Assembly: GCF_011395035.1 (NCBI RefSeq)
Contig: NZ_CP024768.1
Span: 1,809,732-1,873,731 of the forward strand
Direction of reading: 5' to 3'
Length of the DNA stretch: 64,000 nucleotides
Source: Pantoea cypripedii
GTDB taxonomy: Bacteria > Pseudomonadota > Gammaproteobacteria > Enterobacterales > Enterobacteriaceae
Numbering within the stretch: position 1 is the first letter of the stretch; each line of letters opens with the position of its first letter. Under the pieces are notes generated by a model. It searched no databases. It was not told the origin of the DNA and saw only the letters and a program-made list of their open reading frames with translations. Positions 20,254 to 29,591 of this stretch are shown here, piece after piece. The translations under genes and the position numbers were made by a program.

Positions 20254-21076
20254 ACAACAGGCGCAGCAACTGGCAGGTTTTCGCCAGGTACGTGCTGCCA
20301 TCTATGATCAGATGCCGCAGCAGCATCAGCTGTTTTATGCCCAGCTGCCTTATCTGTTGCTGGCGCAGCGCGACCATCATGGCTGGCCGCTGGCCCATTT
20401 GCTGATGGCGGCACCGGGTTTTGTGCAGCCGCTGGATGAAAACCACCTGGCAATCCAGCGTAGCGCGTTGCAACGTGCGCCTCTGCTGGTATTGCCGGAT
20501 GAGGGCGATGCGCTGGCCATGCTCGGCATCGATTTCGCTACCCGCCGCCGTAATCGCGCGAATGGCGAGGTGGCGGCACTCGGCCCGGATCATCTGGTGA
20601 TGCGGGTGCGCGAGAGTTTTGGTAACTGTCCACAATATATCCATCACTATCCCTGGCAAGTGCCTGCGGCGGGTAACATTGCGGTCACAGCGGCAACGCA
20701 TCTGAATGAGGAAGATCAGCATCTGCTCGCTCGCAGCCAGACCTTTTTTATCGCCAGCGGCGAGCCGGGCGGCAGTATGGACATTTCCCATCGTGGTGGT
20801 CCGGCTGGGTTTCTGCGCTGGCATGCGACCGGGCAGCTGTCGTTTGATGATTTTCCCGGCAATCGTTATATGAACACGCTGGGGAATCTGTTGCTGGATG
20901 CGCGCTGTGCACTGCTCATCCCTGACTGGCAACAAGGCAGCGCACTGCATTTGCAGGGTGAAATGACCATCGACTGGGAAGCAAAAGATGGCGAGGGTAA
21001 AGCCATCCGCCGTTTATGGTTTACCCCGCATCGTATGATGCGTCTCGGAGCCGGGGCCTGTTGGATCAGGCCATAA
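20237..21076 (+). CDS. PNPOx-like FMN-binding split-barrel protein
   Basis: 279 residues from the ATG at 20237, which lies inside the end of the upstream GST gene. The middle and C-terminal parts resemble pyridoxamine-phosphate-oxidase-fold flavin proteins: QTFFIASG ... DISHRGGPAGFLR ... NRYMNTLGNLLLD ... ALLIPDWQQG. Such GST plus split-barrel pairs probably reduce or detoxify small electrophiles, but the reaction is unknown. Convergent with dtpA. Confidence 0.8.
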   Translation: MFHPGEQQAQQLAGFRQVRAAIYDQMPQQHQLFYAQLPYLLLAQRDHHGWPLAHLLMAAPGFVQPLDENHLAIQRSALQRAPLLVLPDEGDALAMLGIDFATRRRNRANGEVAALGPDHLVMRVRESFGNCPQYIHHYPWQVPAAGNIAVTAATHLNEEDQHLLARSQTFFIASGEPGGSMDISHRGGPAGFLRWHATGQLSFDDFPGNRYMNTLGNLLLDARCALLIPDWQQGSALHLQGEMTIDWEAKDGEGKAIRRLWFTPHRMMRLGAGACWIRP

Positions 21077-21105
21077 AAAAGCCGTCACCCGAAGGATGAC
21101 GGCTT
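21076..21105 (-). terminator. dtpA rho-independent terminator
   Basis: On the minus strand AAGCCGTCA pairs with TGACGGCTT (21079-21105 overall), followed by six T. Serves dtpA, which ends at 21134; on the plus strand it may also stop the FMN-protein transcript. Confidence 0.85.
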
Positions 21106-21133
21106 AATCGTTTTTCCGGATTCGACCGACGGA

Positions 21134-22639
21134 TTATGAATTCGCGTTAGCGCGCTGCAATTCCGTCTGGGCATCATCCTGCGTCATGCGATTCAGCAGC
21201 GGGGCAGTGATCAGCATCAGGATAGCAATCACACCGGTGGCGATGCCGATCTGCTGGAACACGTGGCTGTACACCGCCAGTGAGGTGTGCGGATCGGTCA
21301 CGTCATTCGGTACGGCCATCAGGTTAGCCACTTTACCGGCGATCATCGCCGCGCCTGCGGTAGTCAGGAACCAGGAGCCCATGATGAAGCCCATCAGACG
21401 CTGCGGTACCAGCTGTGCCACCATCGCCAGACCCAGACCAGAAATCATCAGCTCACCGACACTCTGCAGCGCATAGCTGATGATCAGCCAGTTGACTGAC
21501 ACGATACCGGCATCGTTAGCGAATTTGGCACCAAACGGCAGTACCAGGAAGGCGGCTGAACACAGCACCATACCAATGGCAAACTTGTGCGGCATCGGCA
21601 GTTTATCGCCCATCTTGTTGTACACCGCAGCCAGAATCGGGCTGGCAAGCATGATCCAGAAGGGATTCAGTGCCTGGAATTGCTCCGGTTCGAAGGTAAT
21701 GCCGAGGATGGCATGCTCCACGTTACGAATCGCGAAGAAGTTCAGTGAGGTCGGCATCTGCATATACAGCACGAAGAACACAATGGCTTCGACCATCAGC
21801 AGGAAGGCGACGATCATTTTGCGACGTGCCGCACCCTGCAACGCAAAGGCTTCTTTAGCAAACACCAGCACGATACCAATGGCGATCGCGCCCAGCGCCA
21901 TGCGCGCAATGCTCTGATGATGCAGCAGCCAGGTTGCCAGCGCCACCAGTGCGACCACACCCACCAGCGTCATCAGCAGTTTGTTGATTTGCAGCGGGGC
22001 GAAGTCCGGTTTTGAACCGTAGCTTTTCACCAGACGCTGGCAGAACAGGAAGTTGAGCAGAGTGATCACCAGGCCCACCACGGACAGGGAGAAAGCGGCA
22101 CCCCAGCCGTATTTCGCTGCCAGCCACGGTGTCAGCATCATCGAGAACAGCGAACCGATGTTGATTGACATGTAAAACATGGTGAATGCGCCATCGATGC
22201 GCGGATCATCTTTCTCGTAGCAGGTTGAAAGCAGTGATGACGGGTTAGCTTTAAACAGACCGCTACCCACCGCAATGGTCGCCATACCGACGTACACCAT
22301 GGTGGTGTCATGACCAGAAAACGCGACGAACGCATAACCCAGCGCCAGTACCATCACGCCCAGTACGATCACACGTTTGGTGCCCAGCACTTTATCGCCC
22401 AGCCAGCCGCCAATGGCGACCAGGCCGTAAACCAGTGCGCTGAACGAGGTGAACAGGGTGATGGAGTCTGCTTCAGACATGCCCAGCTGTTTCACCAGGT
22501 AGACCGCCATAATGGCCTGCAGGCCGTAGTAACCAAAACGTTCCCACAGTTCGATCGAGAAGATCAGATAGAACGCTTTCGGTTGCTTGAACGCGTTGAG
22601 GCTGACTGCCTCATCAGTGTGTTTGTTTGCAGTTGACAC
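21134..22639 (-). CDS. dtpA: Proton-dependent di/tripeptide transporter DtpA
   Basis: POT/PTR family inner-membrane symporter, 501 residues (E. coli DtpA 500), about 14 membrane helices. Proton-coupling motif ExxERFGYYG at E30, E33, R34 in helix 1. Other family segments: [14 protein letters not shown] and [14 protein letters not shown]. Same place as in E. coli between nth and gstA, though accessory genes now lie on both sides. Confidence 0.96.
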   Translation of the reverse strand: MSTANKHTDEAVSLNAFKQPKAFYLIFSIELWERFGYYGLQAIMAVYLVKQLGMSEADSITLFTSFSALVYGLVAIGGWLGDKVLGTKRVIVLGVMVLALGYAFVAFSGHDTTMVYVGMATIAVGSGLFKANPSSLLSTCYEKDDPRIDGAFTMFYMSINIGSLFSMMLTPWLAAKYGWGAAFSLSVVGLVITLLNFLFCQRLVKSYGSKPDFAPLQINKLLMTLVGVVALVALATWLLHHQSIARMALGAIAIGIVLVFAKEAFALQGAARRKMIVAFLLMVEAIVFFVLYMQMPTSLNFFAIRNVEHAILGITFEPEQFQALNPFWIMLASPILAAVYNKMGDKLPMPHKFAIGMVLCSAAFLVLPFGAKFANDAGIVSVNWLIISYALQSVGELMISGLGLAMVAQLVPQRLMGFIMGSWFLTTAGAAMIAGKVANLMAVPNDVTDPHTSLAVYSHVFQQIGIATGVIAILMLITAPLLNRMTQDDAQTELQRANANS

Positions 22640-22862
22640 GAGTACCTCAGTTTATACATAGCCTGTTTTTTGACAGGAATTAAGTCTGCGTCAGGCTGGG
22701 TAAATCCTGCGCAACATTGTTATTAGAAAGGAAAAACGGCGCCTAATTTGGCTGAATCAGGCCAGCAGGGCAAGTACTTTTTACACGCTGAAATACCTGC
22801 TAAAGGTAGGGTTAAAGCAATAATAAAAAGTTGTTAATTAGTGTTAAATACCACATGAAGTC

Positions 22863-22871
22863 ATTATATCA
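22863..22871 (-). promoter_or_regulatory. Extended -10 promoter of dtpA
   Basis: Minus strand reads TGATATAAT, a perfect extended -10 (TGnTATAAT). No good -35 was found. Transcription would give a leader of roughly 215 bases before dtpA. Confidence 0.55.
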
Positions 22872-23256
22872 GGATAATCGGTTGGTTTGCAGATCAGGAA
22901 GATCATTTTCCTGATATAAACTGCGATTATTCTTATTTTTAGCATTTATGACTAATGTATAAAACATAATCAAAAAATTAATCTGCATATGGATGATTGT
23001 TGAGCACAATAGATTGATTATTGAGCGCAAAAAGCACCCAAAAGACGTCAGAACGCTAATTTGTTGATCCTGCGCACAAAAACAGGGATTAATTAAATAT
23101 GGAAAAAAAGAAAACGTTTGCGGAAGGGCGTTAAGGCACATAAAAAGTCGCCAATTAGCGAATTGGACCGCATAACGACAGTTTTAACCGGCTTTATATC
23201 CCCCTGTCCGGGACACGGGTTTGTTGCAACATTGTTGCGTTTTGCGGGTTTTGTTG

Positions 23257-23270
23257 ATTGAACGATCAAT
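23257..23270. promoter_or_regulatory. BetI operator
   Basis: Inverted repeat ATTGA-ACGA-TCAAT overlapping a -10-like TATAAA (23270-23275), about 50 bases before betI. Its resemblance to the E. coli bet operator and its place indicate BetI autorepression. Confidence 0.7.
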
Positions 23271-23320
23271 ATAAAAAGACTACACTTCTTCCTGGTCCAT
23301 AGACAAAACCGATGAACACC

Positions 23321-23926
23321 ATGCCAAAAGTGGGAATGAAAGCCATTCGCCAGGCGCAATTGATTCAGGCGACCTTAACGGTGATCGACCGGGTGGGGCT
23401 GGCGGATGCCAGCATCGCGGTGATTGCCAAAGAAGCGGGCGTATCGACCGGCATCGTCAGCCATTACTTTGGCGACAAGAACGGCCTGCTCGACGCCTGC
23501 ATGCGCCAGATTCTCGCCGACCTTTATCTGGCGGTAGAACGGCAGCGACGGCTGGTGGCCGACACGCCGGAAGCGCAGATCCGCGCCATCATTGATGGCA
23601 ACTTTGATCTGTCGCAGATGGAAGCGCCGGTGCTCACCACCTGGCTGGTGTTCTGGACCAACAGCCTGCATCACGACAATTTGCAACGTTTGCAGCGTAT
23701 TAACGACAAACGGCTGTGGTCGAATATCACCGCGCAGTTTGCACGCGTGATGCCGCACGAGCAGGCAAGGGCCGCAGGCAGCAGCCTGGCCGCATTAATT
23801 GATGGACTGTGGCTACGAATGACGCTGGCACCGCAGCCGATGGAACAGGGGCTGACGCATGCGCGCCAGCTTTGTTATCAGAATCTCGCCCTGTGGCTGA
23901 CAGCCGCAGGATCAACACCATCCTGA
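23321..23926 (+). CDS. betI: TetR-family choline-responsive repressor BetI
   Basis: Represses the bet genes until choline is present. About 201 residues from ATG 23321 (MPKVGMKAIRQAQ, matching the E. coli start); an ATG at 23312 would add three residues and neither has a clear Shine-Dalgarno. N-terminal TetR helix-turn-helix: IAVIAKEAGVSTGIVSHYFGDKNGLL. C-terminal ALIDGLWLR core. First gene of betIBA. Confidence 0.93.
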   Translation: MPKVGMKAIRQAQLIQATLTVIDRVGLADASIAVIAKEAGVSTGIVSHYFGDKNGLLDACMRQILADLYLAVERQRRLVADTPEAQIRAIIDGNFDLSQMEAPVLTTWLVFWTNSLHHDNLQRLQRINDKRLWSNITAQFARVMPHEQARAAGSSLAALIDGLWLRMTLAPQPMEQGLTHARQLCYQNLALWLTAAGSTPS

Positions 23927-23935
23927 GGAGGACGC

Positions 23936-25402
23936 ATGGCTGATATCACGCGCCGCGGCTTATATATCAACGGTCAGGAGTGCCCGGGTAATGGGCCGCT
24001 GTTTACCAGCATCAACCCGGCAAACGGCAGGGTGCTGGCGGAAGTCACTGCGGCCAGTCGCGAAGATGTGGATCGTGCCGTCGCCACTGCGCGCGAGGGG
24101 CAGCGTATCTGGCGCGGTTACACCCCGGTGGAGCGCAGCCGTGTGCTGCTGAAAGCGGTGGCCTTACTGCGTGAGCGCAATCAGCTGCTGGCCGAGCTGG
24201 AAACCGCCGATACCGGTAAGCCGATCAGCGAAACCGCGGCGGTGGACATCGTCACCGGTGCTGACGTGCTCGAATATTATGCGGGGCTGGCCCCGGCGTT
24301 ACAGGGGGAGCAGATCCCCCTGCGCGAAACCGCGCTGGTCTATACCCGACGTGAACCACTTGGCGTTTGTGCCGGTATTGGCGCATGGAACTACCCGATT
24401 CAAATTGCGCTATGGAAAAGCGCCCCGGCGCTGGCGGCAGGTAACGCTATGGTGTTTAAACCGAGTGAGGTGACGCCACTCAGCGCGCTGGAGCTGGCGA
24501 AAATCTACAGCGAAGCCGGGCTGCCGGATGGTGTATTTAACGTGGTGCAGGGCGCGGGCGAAGTGGGCCAGGCGCTGAGTCAGCATCCGCGCATCGACAA
24601 AGTTTCGTTCACCGGGGAAGTGAATACCGGCAAGCGGGTGATGGCCGATGCCGCGCTGGCGAATCTGAAGGAAGTCACCATGGAGCTGGGGGGCAAATCA
24701 CCCTTAATCGTGTTTGAAGATGCCGAGCTGGATCGTGCCGTAGACGGCGCGCTGATGGCGAATTTCTACAGCAGCGGCCAGGTGTGCACCAACGGCACCC
24801 GCGTCTTTGTGCAGCGCAGTATGCAGGCCGCGTTTGAGCAGCGTCTGCTGGAGAAAATGCAGGGCATTCGCATGGGCGATCCGGGTGACACCGCGGTGAA
24901 TTTTGGCCCACTGGTGAGCGAGCAGCACTGCCGCAAAGTGGAAAGTTATCTCCGGTTAGGTAAAGAGCAGGGCGCTCGTCTGCTGGCCGGTGGCCATCGT
25001 GTGATCGAGGGCCCGCTGGCGCGCGGCTGTTACATCGAACCGACGGTATTCAGCGATTGTCGTGATGATATGCGCATCGTGCGTGAAGAGATCTTTGGCC
25101 CGGTGATGAGCATTCTTACCTTCGACGAAGAAGAGGAAGTGATTACCCGAGCCAACAACACCGAGCTGGGGCTGGCCGCCGGGATTTTTACCCGTGACCT
25201 GAACCGTGCCCATCGTGTGATTCATCAGCTGGAAGCGGGTATCTGCTGGATTAACAGCTGGGGGGAATCACCTGCTCCGATGCCGGTAGGCGGGTATAAA
25301 CAGTCGGGACTCGGTCGTGAAAACGGCATCACCACGCTGCAACACTACACGCGTATCAAATCGGTGTTGATTGAACTGGGTGACTACCCGAGCGCATTTT
25401 GA
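23936..25402 (+). CDS. betB: Betaine aldehyde dehydrogenase
   Basis: Oxidises betaine aldehyde to glycine betaine with NAD(P)+, the second step of osmoprotectant synthesis from choline. 488 residues (E. coli 490). ALDH catalytic residues: N152 (WNYP), general base E250 (TMELGGKSP), nucleophile C284 (GQVCTNGTR). GAGGAGGA precedes the ATG, nine bases after betI. Confidence 0.96.
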   Translation: MADITRRGLYINGQECPGNGPLFTSINPANGRVLAEVTAASREDVDRAVATAREGQRIWRGYTPVERSRVLLKAVALLRERNQLLAELETADTGKPISETAAVDIVTGADVLEYYAGLAPALQGEQIPLRETALVYTRREPLGVCAGIGAWNYPIQIALWKSAPALAAGNAMVFKPSEVTPLSALELAKIYSEAGLPDGVFNVVQGAGEVGQALSQHPRIDKVSFTGEVNTGKRVMADAALANLKEVTMELGGKSPLIVFEDAELDRAVDGALMANFYSSGQVCTNGTRVFVQRSMQAAFEQRLLEKMQGIRMGDPGDTAVNFGPLVSEQHCRKVESYLRLGKEQGARLLAGGHRVIEGPLARGCYIEPTVFSDCRDDMRIVREEIFGPVMSILTFDEEEEVITRANNTELGLAAGIFTRDLNRAHRVIHQLEAGICWINSWGESPAPMPVGGYKQSGLGRENGITTLQHYTRIKSVLIELGDYPSAF

Positions 25403-25409
25403 GTGTGTG

Positions 25410-25429
25410 ACCGGCGGTACGCCGCCGGT
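25410..25429 (+). other. betB-betA intergenic hairpin
   Basis: ACCGGCGG (25410-25417), loop TACG, CCGCCGGT (25422-25429). No T-run; likely mRNA processing or stability element between betB and betA. Confidence 0.55.
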
Positions 25430-25445
25430 GTTATCAGGAGGTTGA

Positions 25446-27089
25446 ATGCAGAAATTTGATTACATCATCATTGGCGCAGGTTCCGCTGGCAACGTGCTGG
25501 CAACCCGTTTAACCGAGGATGCTGACGTATCGGTACTGTTACTGGAGGCTGGCGGGCGCGATCACCGCTGGGACTTCCGTACCCAAATGCCAGCCGCCTT
25601 AGCCTATCCGTTACAGGGTAAGCGTTATAACTGGGCTTTTGAGACTGAGCCGGAACCCCATATGAACCACCGTCGCATGGAGTGTGGACGCGGTAAGGGA
25701 CTGGGAGGATCGTCGCTCATCAACGGCATGTGTTATATCCGTGGCAACGCGCTGGATTACGACAACTGGGCGAAAAAGCCGGGGCTGGAGAACTGGTCCT
25801 ATGCCGATTGTTTACCTTACTTCCGCAAAGCGGAAAAGCGTGATGCCGGGGCGAATGATTATCATGGAGCCGAGGGCTATCTCAGCGTCACCACTGCTAA
25901 AGCGGGTAACAATCCACTTTATCGTGCCTTTGTCGATGCGGCAAAGCAGGCCGGACACCATGAAACAGACGATCTCAACGGCTATCGTCAGGACGGTTTC
26001 GGTCCGATGGATCGCACCGTCACGCCGCAAGGTCGTCGTTCCAGCACCGCGCGCGGTTATCTGGATGTGGCGAAGCAGCGCGCGAATCTGACCATCATCA
26101 CCCATGCACAAACCGACCGTATTTTATTCGCTGGCAAAACCGCCACCGGGGTGTGCTGGCAGGTCAATGGGCAGCCGCATGCAGCGCAGGCACAGCGTGA
26201 AGTGTTGTTATGTGCTGGCGCAATCGCTTCGCCACAGATTTTACAGCGTTCCGGCGTGGGTCCGGCAGAGTGGCTGAGTGAACTGGATATTGATGTGGTA
26301 CACGCGCTACCGGGTGTCGGACGCAATTTGCAGGATCACCTCGAAATTTACATGCAATTTCGCTGTAAACAGCCCATCAGTCTTTACCCGGCTCTGCAAT
26401 GGTGGAATCAACCGGCGATAGGGGCAGAATGGTTGCTGAAAGGCACTGGAGTAGGCGCAAGCAATCAGTTTGAAGCGGGGGGTTTTATCCGCAGCGACGA
26501 TCAGCCGGACTGGCCGAATCTGCAATATCATTTCCTGCCGGTGGCGATTAACTACAACGGCAGCAGCCCGGTGAAGGAGCACGGTTTTCAGGCACATGTC
26601 GGGCCGATGCGTTCCATGAGTCGCGGCCGGGTGAAACTGACCTCGAAACACCCTTATGCGGCACCGTCGATCTTCTTTAATTACATGTCAGAGGATCGTG
26701 ACTGGCAGGAATTCCGTGCTGCGGTACGACTGACGCGTGAAATCATGCGCCAGCCCGCGCTGGCCGGGTATTGCGGTGCCGAAATTCAGCCGGGTGTGGC
26801 GGTACAAAGTGATGCGCAGATTGATGCCTTTATTCGTTCGCATGCCGAAACCGCCTATCATCCGTGTGGCAGCTGCGCGATGGGTTACGGCGAGATGGAT
26901 GTGGTAGATAACGTGGGCCGCGTGCATGGAATACAGCAGTTACGCGTGGTTGATGCCTCGGTTATGCCGCAAATCACCACCGGCAATCTGAATGCGCCGA
27001 CGGTGATGATTGCGGAGAAAATCGCCGACGCGATCCGCAGCCGCACGCCACTGGCACGATCAACTGCGGATTATTACGTGCAGTCATAA
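25446..27089 (+). CDS. betA: Choline dehydrogenase
   Basis: Membrane-associated FAD enzyme of the GMC family that oxidises choline to betaine aldehyde. 547 residues (E. coli 556). N-terminal FAD motif [12 protein letters not shown] (residues 7-18), GMC signature [15 protein letters not shown], and C-terminal catalytic pair H472 (AYHPCGSC) and N516 (TGNLNAPT). CAGGAGG ribosome site. No choline transporter is linked. Confidence 0.96.
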   Translation: MQKFDYIIIGAGSAGNVLATRLTEDADVSVLLLEAGGRDHRWDFRTQMPAALAYPLQGKRYNWAFETEPEPHMNHRRMECGRGKGLGGSSLINGMCYIRGNALDYDNWAKKPGLENWSYADCLPYFRKAEKRDAGANDYHGAEGYLSVTTAKAGNNPLYRAFVDAAKQAGHHETDDLNGYRQDGFGPMDRTVTPQGRRSSTARGYLDVAKQRANLTIITHAQTDRILFAGKTATGVCWQVNGQPHAAQAQREVLLCAGAIASPQILQRSGVGPAEWLSELDIDVVHALPGVGRNLQDHLEIYMQFRCKQPISLYPALQWWNQPAIGAEWLLKGTGVGASNQFEAGGFIRSDDQPDWPNLQYHFLPVAINYNGSSPVKEHGFQAHVGPMRSMSRGRVKLTSKHPYAAPSIFFNYMSEDRDWQEFRAAVRLTREIMRQPALAGYCGAEIQPGVAVQSDAQIDAFIRSHAETAYHPCGSCAMGYGEMDVVDNVGRVHGIQQLRVVDASVMPQITTGNLNAPTVMIAEKIADAIRSRTPLARSTADYYVQS

Positions 27090-27115
27090 ACTCCGGCCAG
27101 TCACCGCACGTTTTC

Positions 27116-27155
27116 GTCGCGGCGCGATTTATCGCGCAATAAATTGCGCCGCGAC
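27116..27155. repeat. Palindromic repeat element, copy 2
   Basis: 40-base element with perfect arms GTCGCGGCGC (27116-27125) and GCGCCGCGAC (27146-27155). The core contains GCGGCGCGATTTATCGCGC, the same as copy 1. Follows betA. Confidence 0.8.
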
Positions 27156-27210
27156 ATGACATCTAAACCGCATTGCTGTAACCTCCTTTTTTCCCCGAAA
27201 GGACGTTACC

Positions 27211-27900
27211 ATGACGCAGTCAGTTCGTGTCGCCCTTGTTGGCGATTACCGTGCCAGTGCCGTCGCGCACCAGGCCATTCCTCCTGCCGTTCAGCTTGCC
27301 GCACAACACCTTAACCTCAACGTCACCGCCGACTGGATCGCGACTCCCGAGATCAATATAGCTGCCTTCGCCGACTATGATGCGATCTGGGTAGTACCGG
27401 GCAGTCCCTATCAAAACGACGCTGGCGTCTTCGCCACCATTCAGTGGGCGCGTGAAAACGGCAAACCTTTCCTCGGTTCCTGCGCTGGTTTCCAGTATGC
27501 GGTAGTCGAGTATGCCCGTAATGTGCTGGGCTGGGATGATGCTGCCCACGCAGAAACCGATAAAGAGGGGCGCTGGGTGATTGCTCCCCTGAGTTGTTCA
27601 CTGGTGGAGCAACGCGGTGAAGTGACCTTCAAACCTGATTCGCGTATTGCGCAGGCTTATGCAGCTCTGCAAAGTGATGAAGGTTATCACTGCAATTTCG
27701 GGGTGAATCCGGAGTTCAGTCAGGCGCTGGAAACGCAGCATCTGCAAATCACCTCATGGGATTTGGCCGGTGATGTGCGCGGCATTGAACTGAATGATCA
27801 TCCGTTCTTTATTGCCACGCTGTTCCAGTCAGAACGCGCCGCGCTGCAAAACCGTCTGTCACCGCTGGTGGTGGCGTGGTTACAGGCGGCGATGCGTTAA
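27211..27900 (+). CDS. CTP-synthase-C-terminal-like class I glutaminase protein
   Basis: 229-residue stand-alone homologue of the glutamine amidotransferase domain of PyrG. The nucleophile-elbow Cys is present (C91, LGSCAGFQYAVVEYARNV, like PyrG). The catalytic His of the family motif FHPE is replaced: the sequence reads FQSE (Q206, E208). It therefore probably lacks ordinary glutaminase activity or acts on something else. No synthetase domain is linked. ATG preceded by AAAGGACG. Function unknown. Confidence 0.8.
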   Translation: MTQSVRVALVGDYRASAVAHQAIPPAVQLAAQHLNLNVTADWIATPEINIAAFADYDAIWVVPGSPYQNDAGVFATIQWARENGKPFLGSCAGFQYAVVEYARNVLGWDDAAHAETDKEGRWVIAPLSCSLVEQRGEVTFKPDSRIAQAYAALQSDEGYHCNFGVNPEFSQALETQHLQITSWDLAGDVRGIELNDHPFFIATLFQSERAALQNRLSPLVVAWLQAAMR

Positions 27901-27906
27901 TTGCTG

Positions 27907-27935
27907 GCGGCGCGATTTATCAAACATCGCGCCGC
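27907..27935. repeat. Palindromic repeat element, copy 3 (short)
   Basis: GCGGCGCGAT (27907-27916) and ATCGCGCCGC (27926-27935), perfect 10-base arms. Shares GCGGCGCGATTTATC with copies 1 and 2. Lies between convergent genes and may serve as their terminator. Confidence 0.75.
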
Positions 27936-27942
27936 ATGTTCA

Positions 27943-29541
27943 TCATTTCAGACTGTACACCAGGTTCATTCTCATCGTATTTTTTAAATCGTTTACCAAA
28001 TCCTGAACAGAGATATAACGCGTATTATTTATGCTCTTCCAGTCAGGCTTGTTAATAAACCAGCTCCCGTCAGGATCCTGGCTGAGAGGGGTATTCACAA
28101 TCGAACCATCACGGGAACGATGTTTCAACATTGACTTTTCAGTATCGATAGTAAAATCCCCTGTCTCCAGTTTTCTCTCTGTCTCGTTGTCGGATAATCC
28201 AATCCTGGTTCTTTTTTTGTCGGGCATTGTCAGGATAAAATCTGACTTAATAAAGTTATATTCCATCGCCGGAATATTCGACGATGAAGATAATGTAATC
28301 TCACCCTTGTCCGGCTGGATAACGGCGGTCTTACCCTCTGTTTCTTTTATCCTGATACCAATGCCGTTAGTCAGCTCAGCCAGACCGGTTATCATTTCAA
28401 AAGTATTGGCATGTTGATTTCCGACTAAGGCAACCCACTTGCCATGCTCCTTTTCCTGATGGGCATTAATAATACCCTGGGCATAATAATTCATCATGCG
28501 GATTCGGCAGTTTGTCGCGGCCCTTACTTTATCAATATAATAGCTGGCGGCAGCGTCAATTGCCTGCACCCTGATACCCTGTTCTTTTGCGGATTCTATT
28601 AATTTGAGAAAGTTGTATTTACTTCTGATATCAAAACCTTCATTCAAACATTCAAGGTAATGCTTCAGTCTGGAAGGTATTGTTTTAGTTTTGGGTGAAA
28701 AATAAAGATCCAGTTCGTTCTGATGCATGTCTGTCAGCAGATGTTCCATATATAAGGTTTTAATGCCGTGTCGCTTTAAAAATGACATGTTTTTTATAAG
28801 AAATTTCTTGCTGGCGAAATCGCCATGAAACTCTCCCAGAATCATGCCATCAGTTTTCTTGTATATTTTTTTAATCCAGGTGTGTGGTGAATCATTTATT
28901 GCCAGGTCGGGCATGACTGGCCTTGCTTTTCTCAGGCATAAGTCGGGGAGATGGGTTGTGGCATTTTTTAATAACTTATCCCGGAGAGTGAAAAACCCCT
29001 TTTTAACCTGTTCTTCTGAATAATCGGTCTGAGAGTATTCAATACTGAGTCTGTGTTTTTGATGTATTAATCTGCCCATTATTATTCGGTTTTTTTCAGG
29101 CACTTCGTAATCAGTCTGGTTAAATTTGTGGCACTCCGGTGGGGCGGTCGATGTGGATGGTTGCGCAATGACGGGGGGCAGTGAAGTCAATCTGGCTGAG
29201 GGGCGTATACATTGCGAGTTCTTACTCCGGGCGGAACTCATTAAATGAGTGGGTAAAATTTGTCGCGCGCCAACAGGGCTGCTGCGTGAGGAATGCGCAA
29301 GGTGGATGCGGTCGACGGGAACAGGTGCTGTGGGCATGTTTGGGACCGCAGGGCTTGCCCGGCTTATCAGCGGGTTATCGATGCGCAAAGACGGCGGCTG
29401 CGTTCGGAAAGAGGCGGGCTGTAACTGCACATTATTCAGACGCATCGGCGCGATAACGGATAACGGTCTCTGAATTGCGGGAATCATGGGTGAGGTGGCG
29501 GGTGTGACTGAACGTGAAAGCGCAATACGGTTGTTTTCCAT
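27943..29541 (-). CDS. Toxin/effector-like protein with ChaN/Tiki-type domain
   Basis: 532 residues. The first 135 residues are Ser/Pro/Arg-rich and low complexity, as in type III secreted effectors. Residues about 231-400 match the C-terminal domain of membrane-targeted dermonecrotic-toxin-like proteins of the EreA/ChaN/Tiki fold: GMILGEFHGDFASKKFL (E237, H239), TLYMEHLLTDMHQNELD (E266), VQAIDAAASY (D329), ALVGNQHANTFE (H377). More AT-rich than its neighbours. No signal peptide, no TM helix and no recognisable hrp box. Secretion and target are inferred. Confidence 0.6.
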   Translation of the reverse strand: MENNRIALSRSVTPATSPMIPAIQRPLSVIAPMRLNNVQLQPASFRTQPPSLRIDNPLISRASPAVPNMPTAPVPVDRIHLAHSSRSSPVGARQILPTHLMSSARSKNSQCIRPSARLTSLPPVIAQPSTSTAPPECHKFNQTDYEVPEKNRIIMGRLIHQKHRLSIEYSQTDYSEEQVKKGFFTLRDKLLKNATTHLPDLCLRKARPVMPDLAINDSPHTWIKKIYKKTDGMILGEFHGDFASKKFLIKNMSFLKRHGIKTLYMEHLLTDMHQNELDLYFSPKTKTIPSRLKHYLECLNEGFDIRSKYNFLKLIESAKEQGIRVQAIDAAASYYIDKVRAATNCRIRMMNYYAQGIINAHQEKEHGKWVALVGNQHANTFEMITGLAELTNGIGIRIKETEGKTAVIQPDKGEITLSSSSNIPAMEYNFIKSDFILTMPDKKRTRIGLSDNETERKLETGDFTIDTEKSMLKHRSRDGSIVNTPLSQDPDGSWFINKPDWKSINNTRYISVQDLVNDLKNTMRMNLVYSLK

Positions 29542-29591
29542 AAAAGAGATCCTTTCTTTTTATCAGGAAGCGCAAACTGAGTTGTCAGATG

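Larger units (their letters stand above)
22640..23320. other. AT-rich dtpA-betI divergent intergenic region
   Basis: About 680 bases, clearly more AT-rich than its neighbours, between divergent dtpA and betI. Holds the candidate dtpA promoter (22863-22871), a mirror-image extended -10 on the plus strand (22912-22920), and the BetI operator near 23257-23270. No convincing gene; betT, which lies here in E. coli, is absent. Confidence 0.7.

Noticed and set aside
19961..20950. 329-codon open frame antisense to the GST/FMN-protein pair
   Set aside because: The plus-strand genes have clear domains; the antisense product is Arg/Gln-rich without family features.
22869..23141. 90-codon minus-strand open frame in the AT-rich dtpA-betI gap
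   Set aside because: No Shine-Dalgarno, no family, and it overlaps the probable promoter region; explained by AT-rich sequence.
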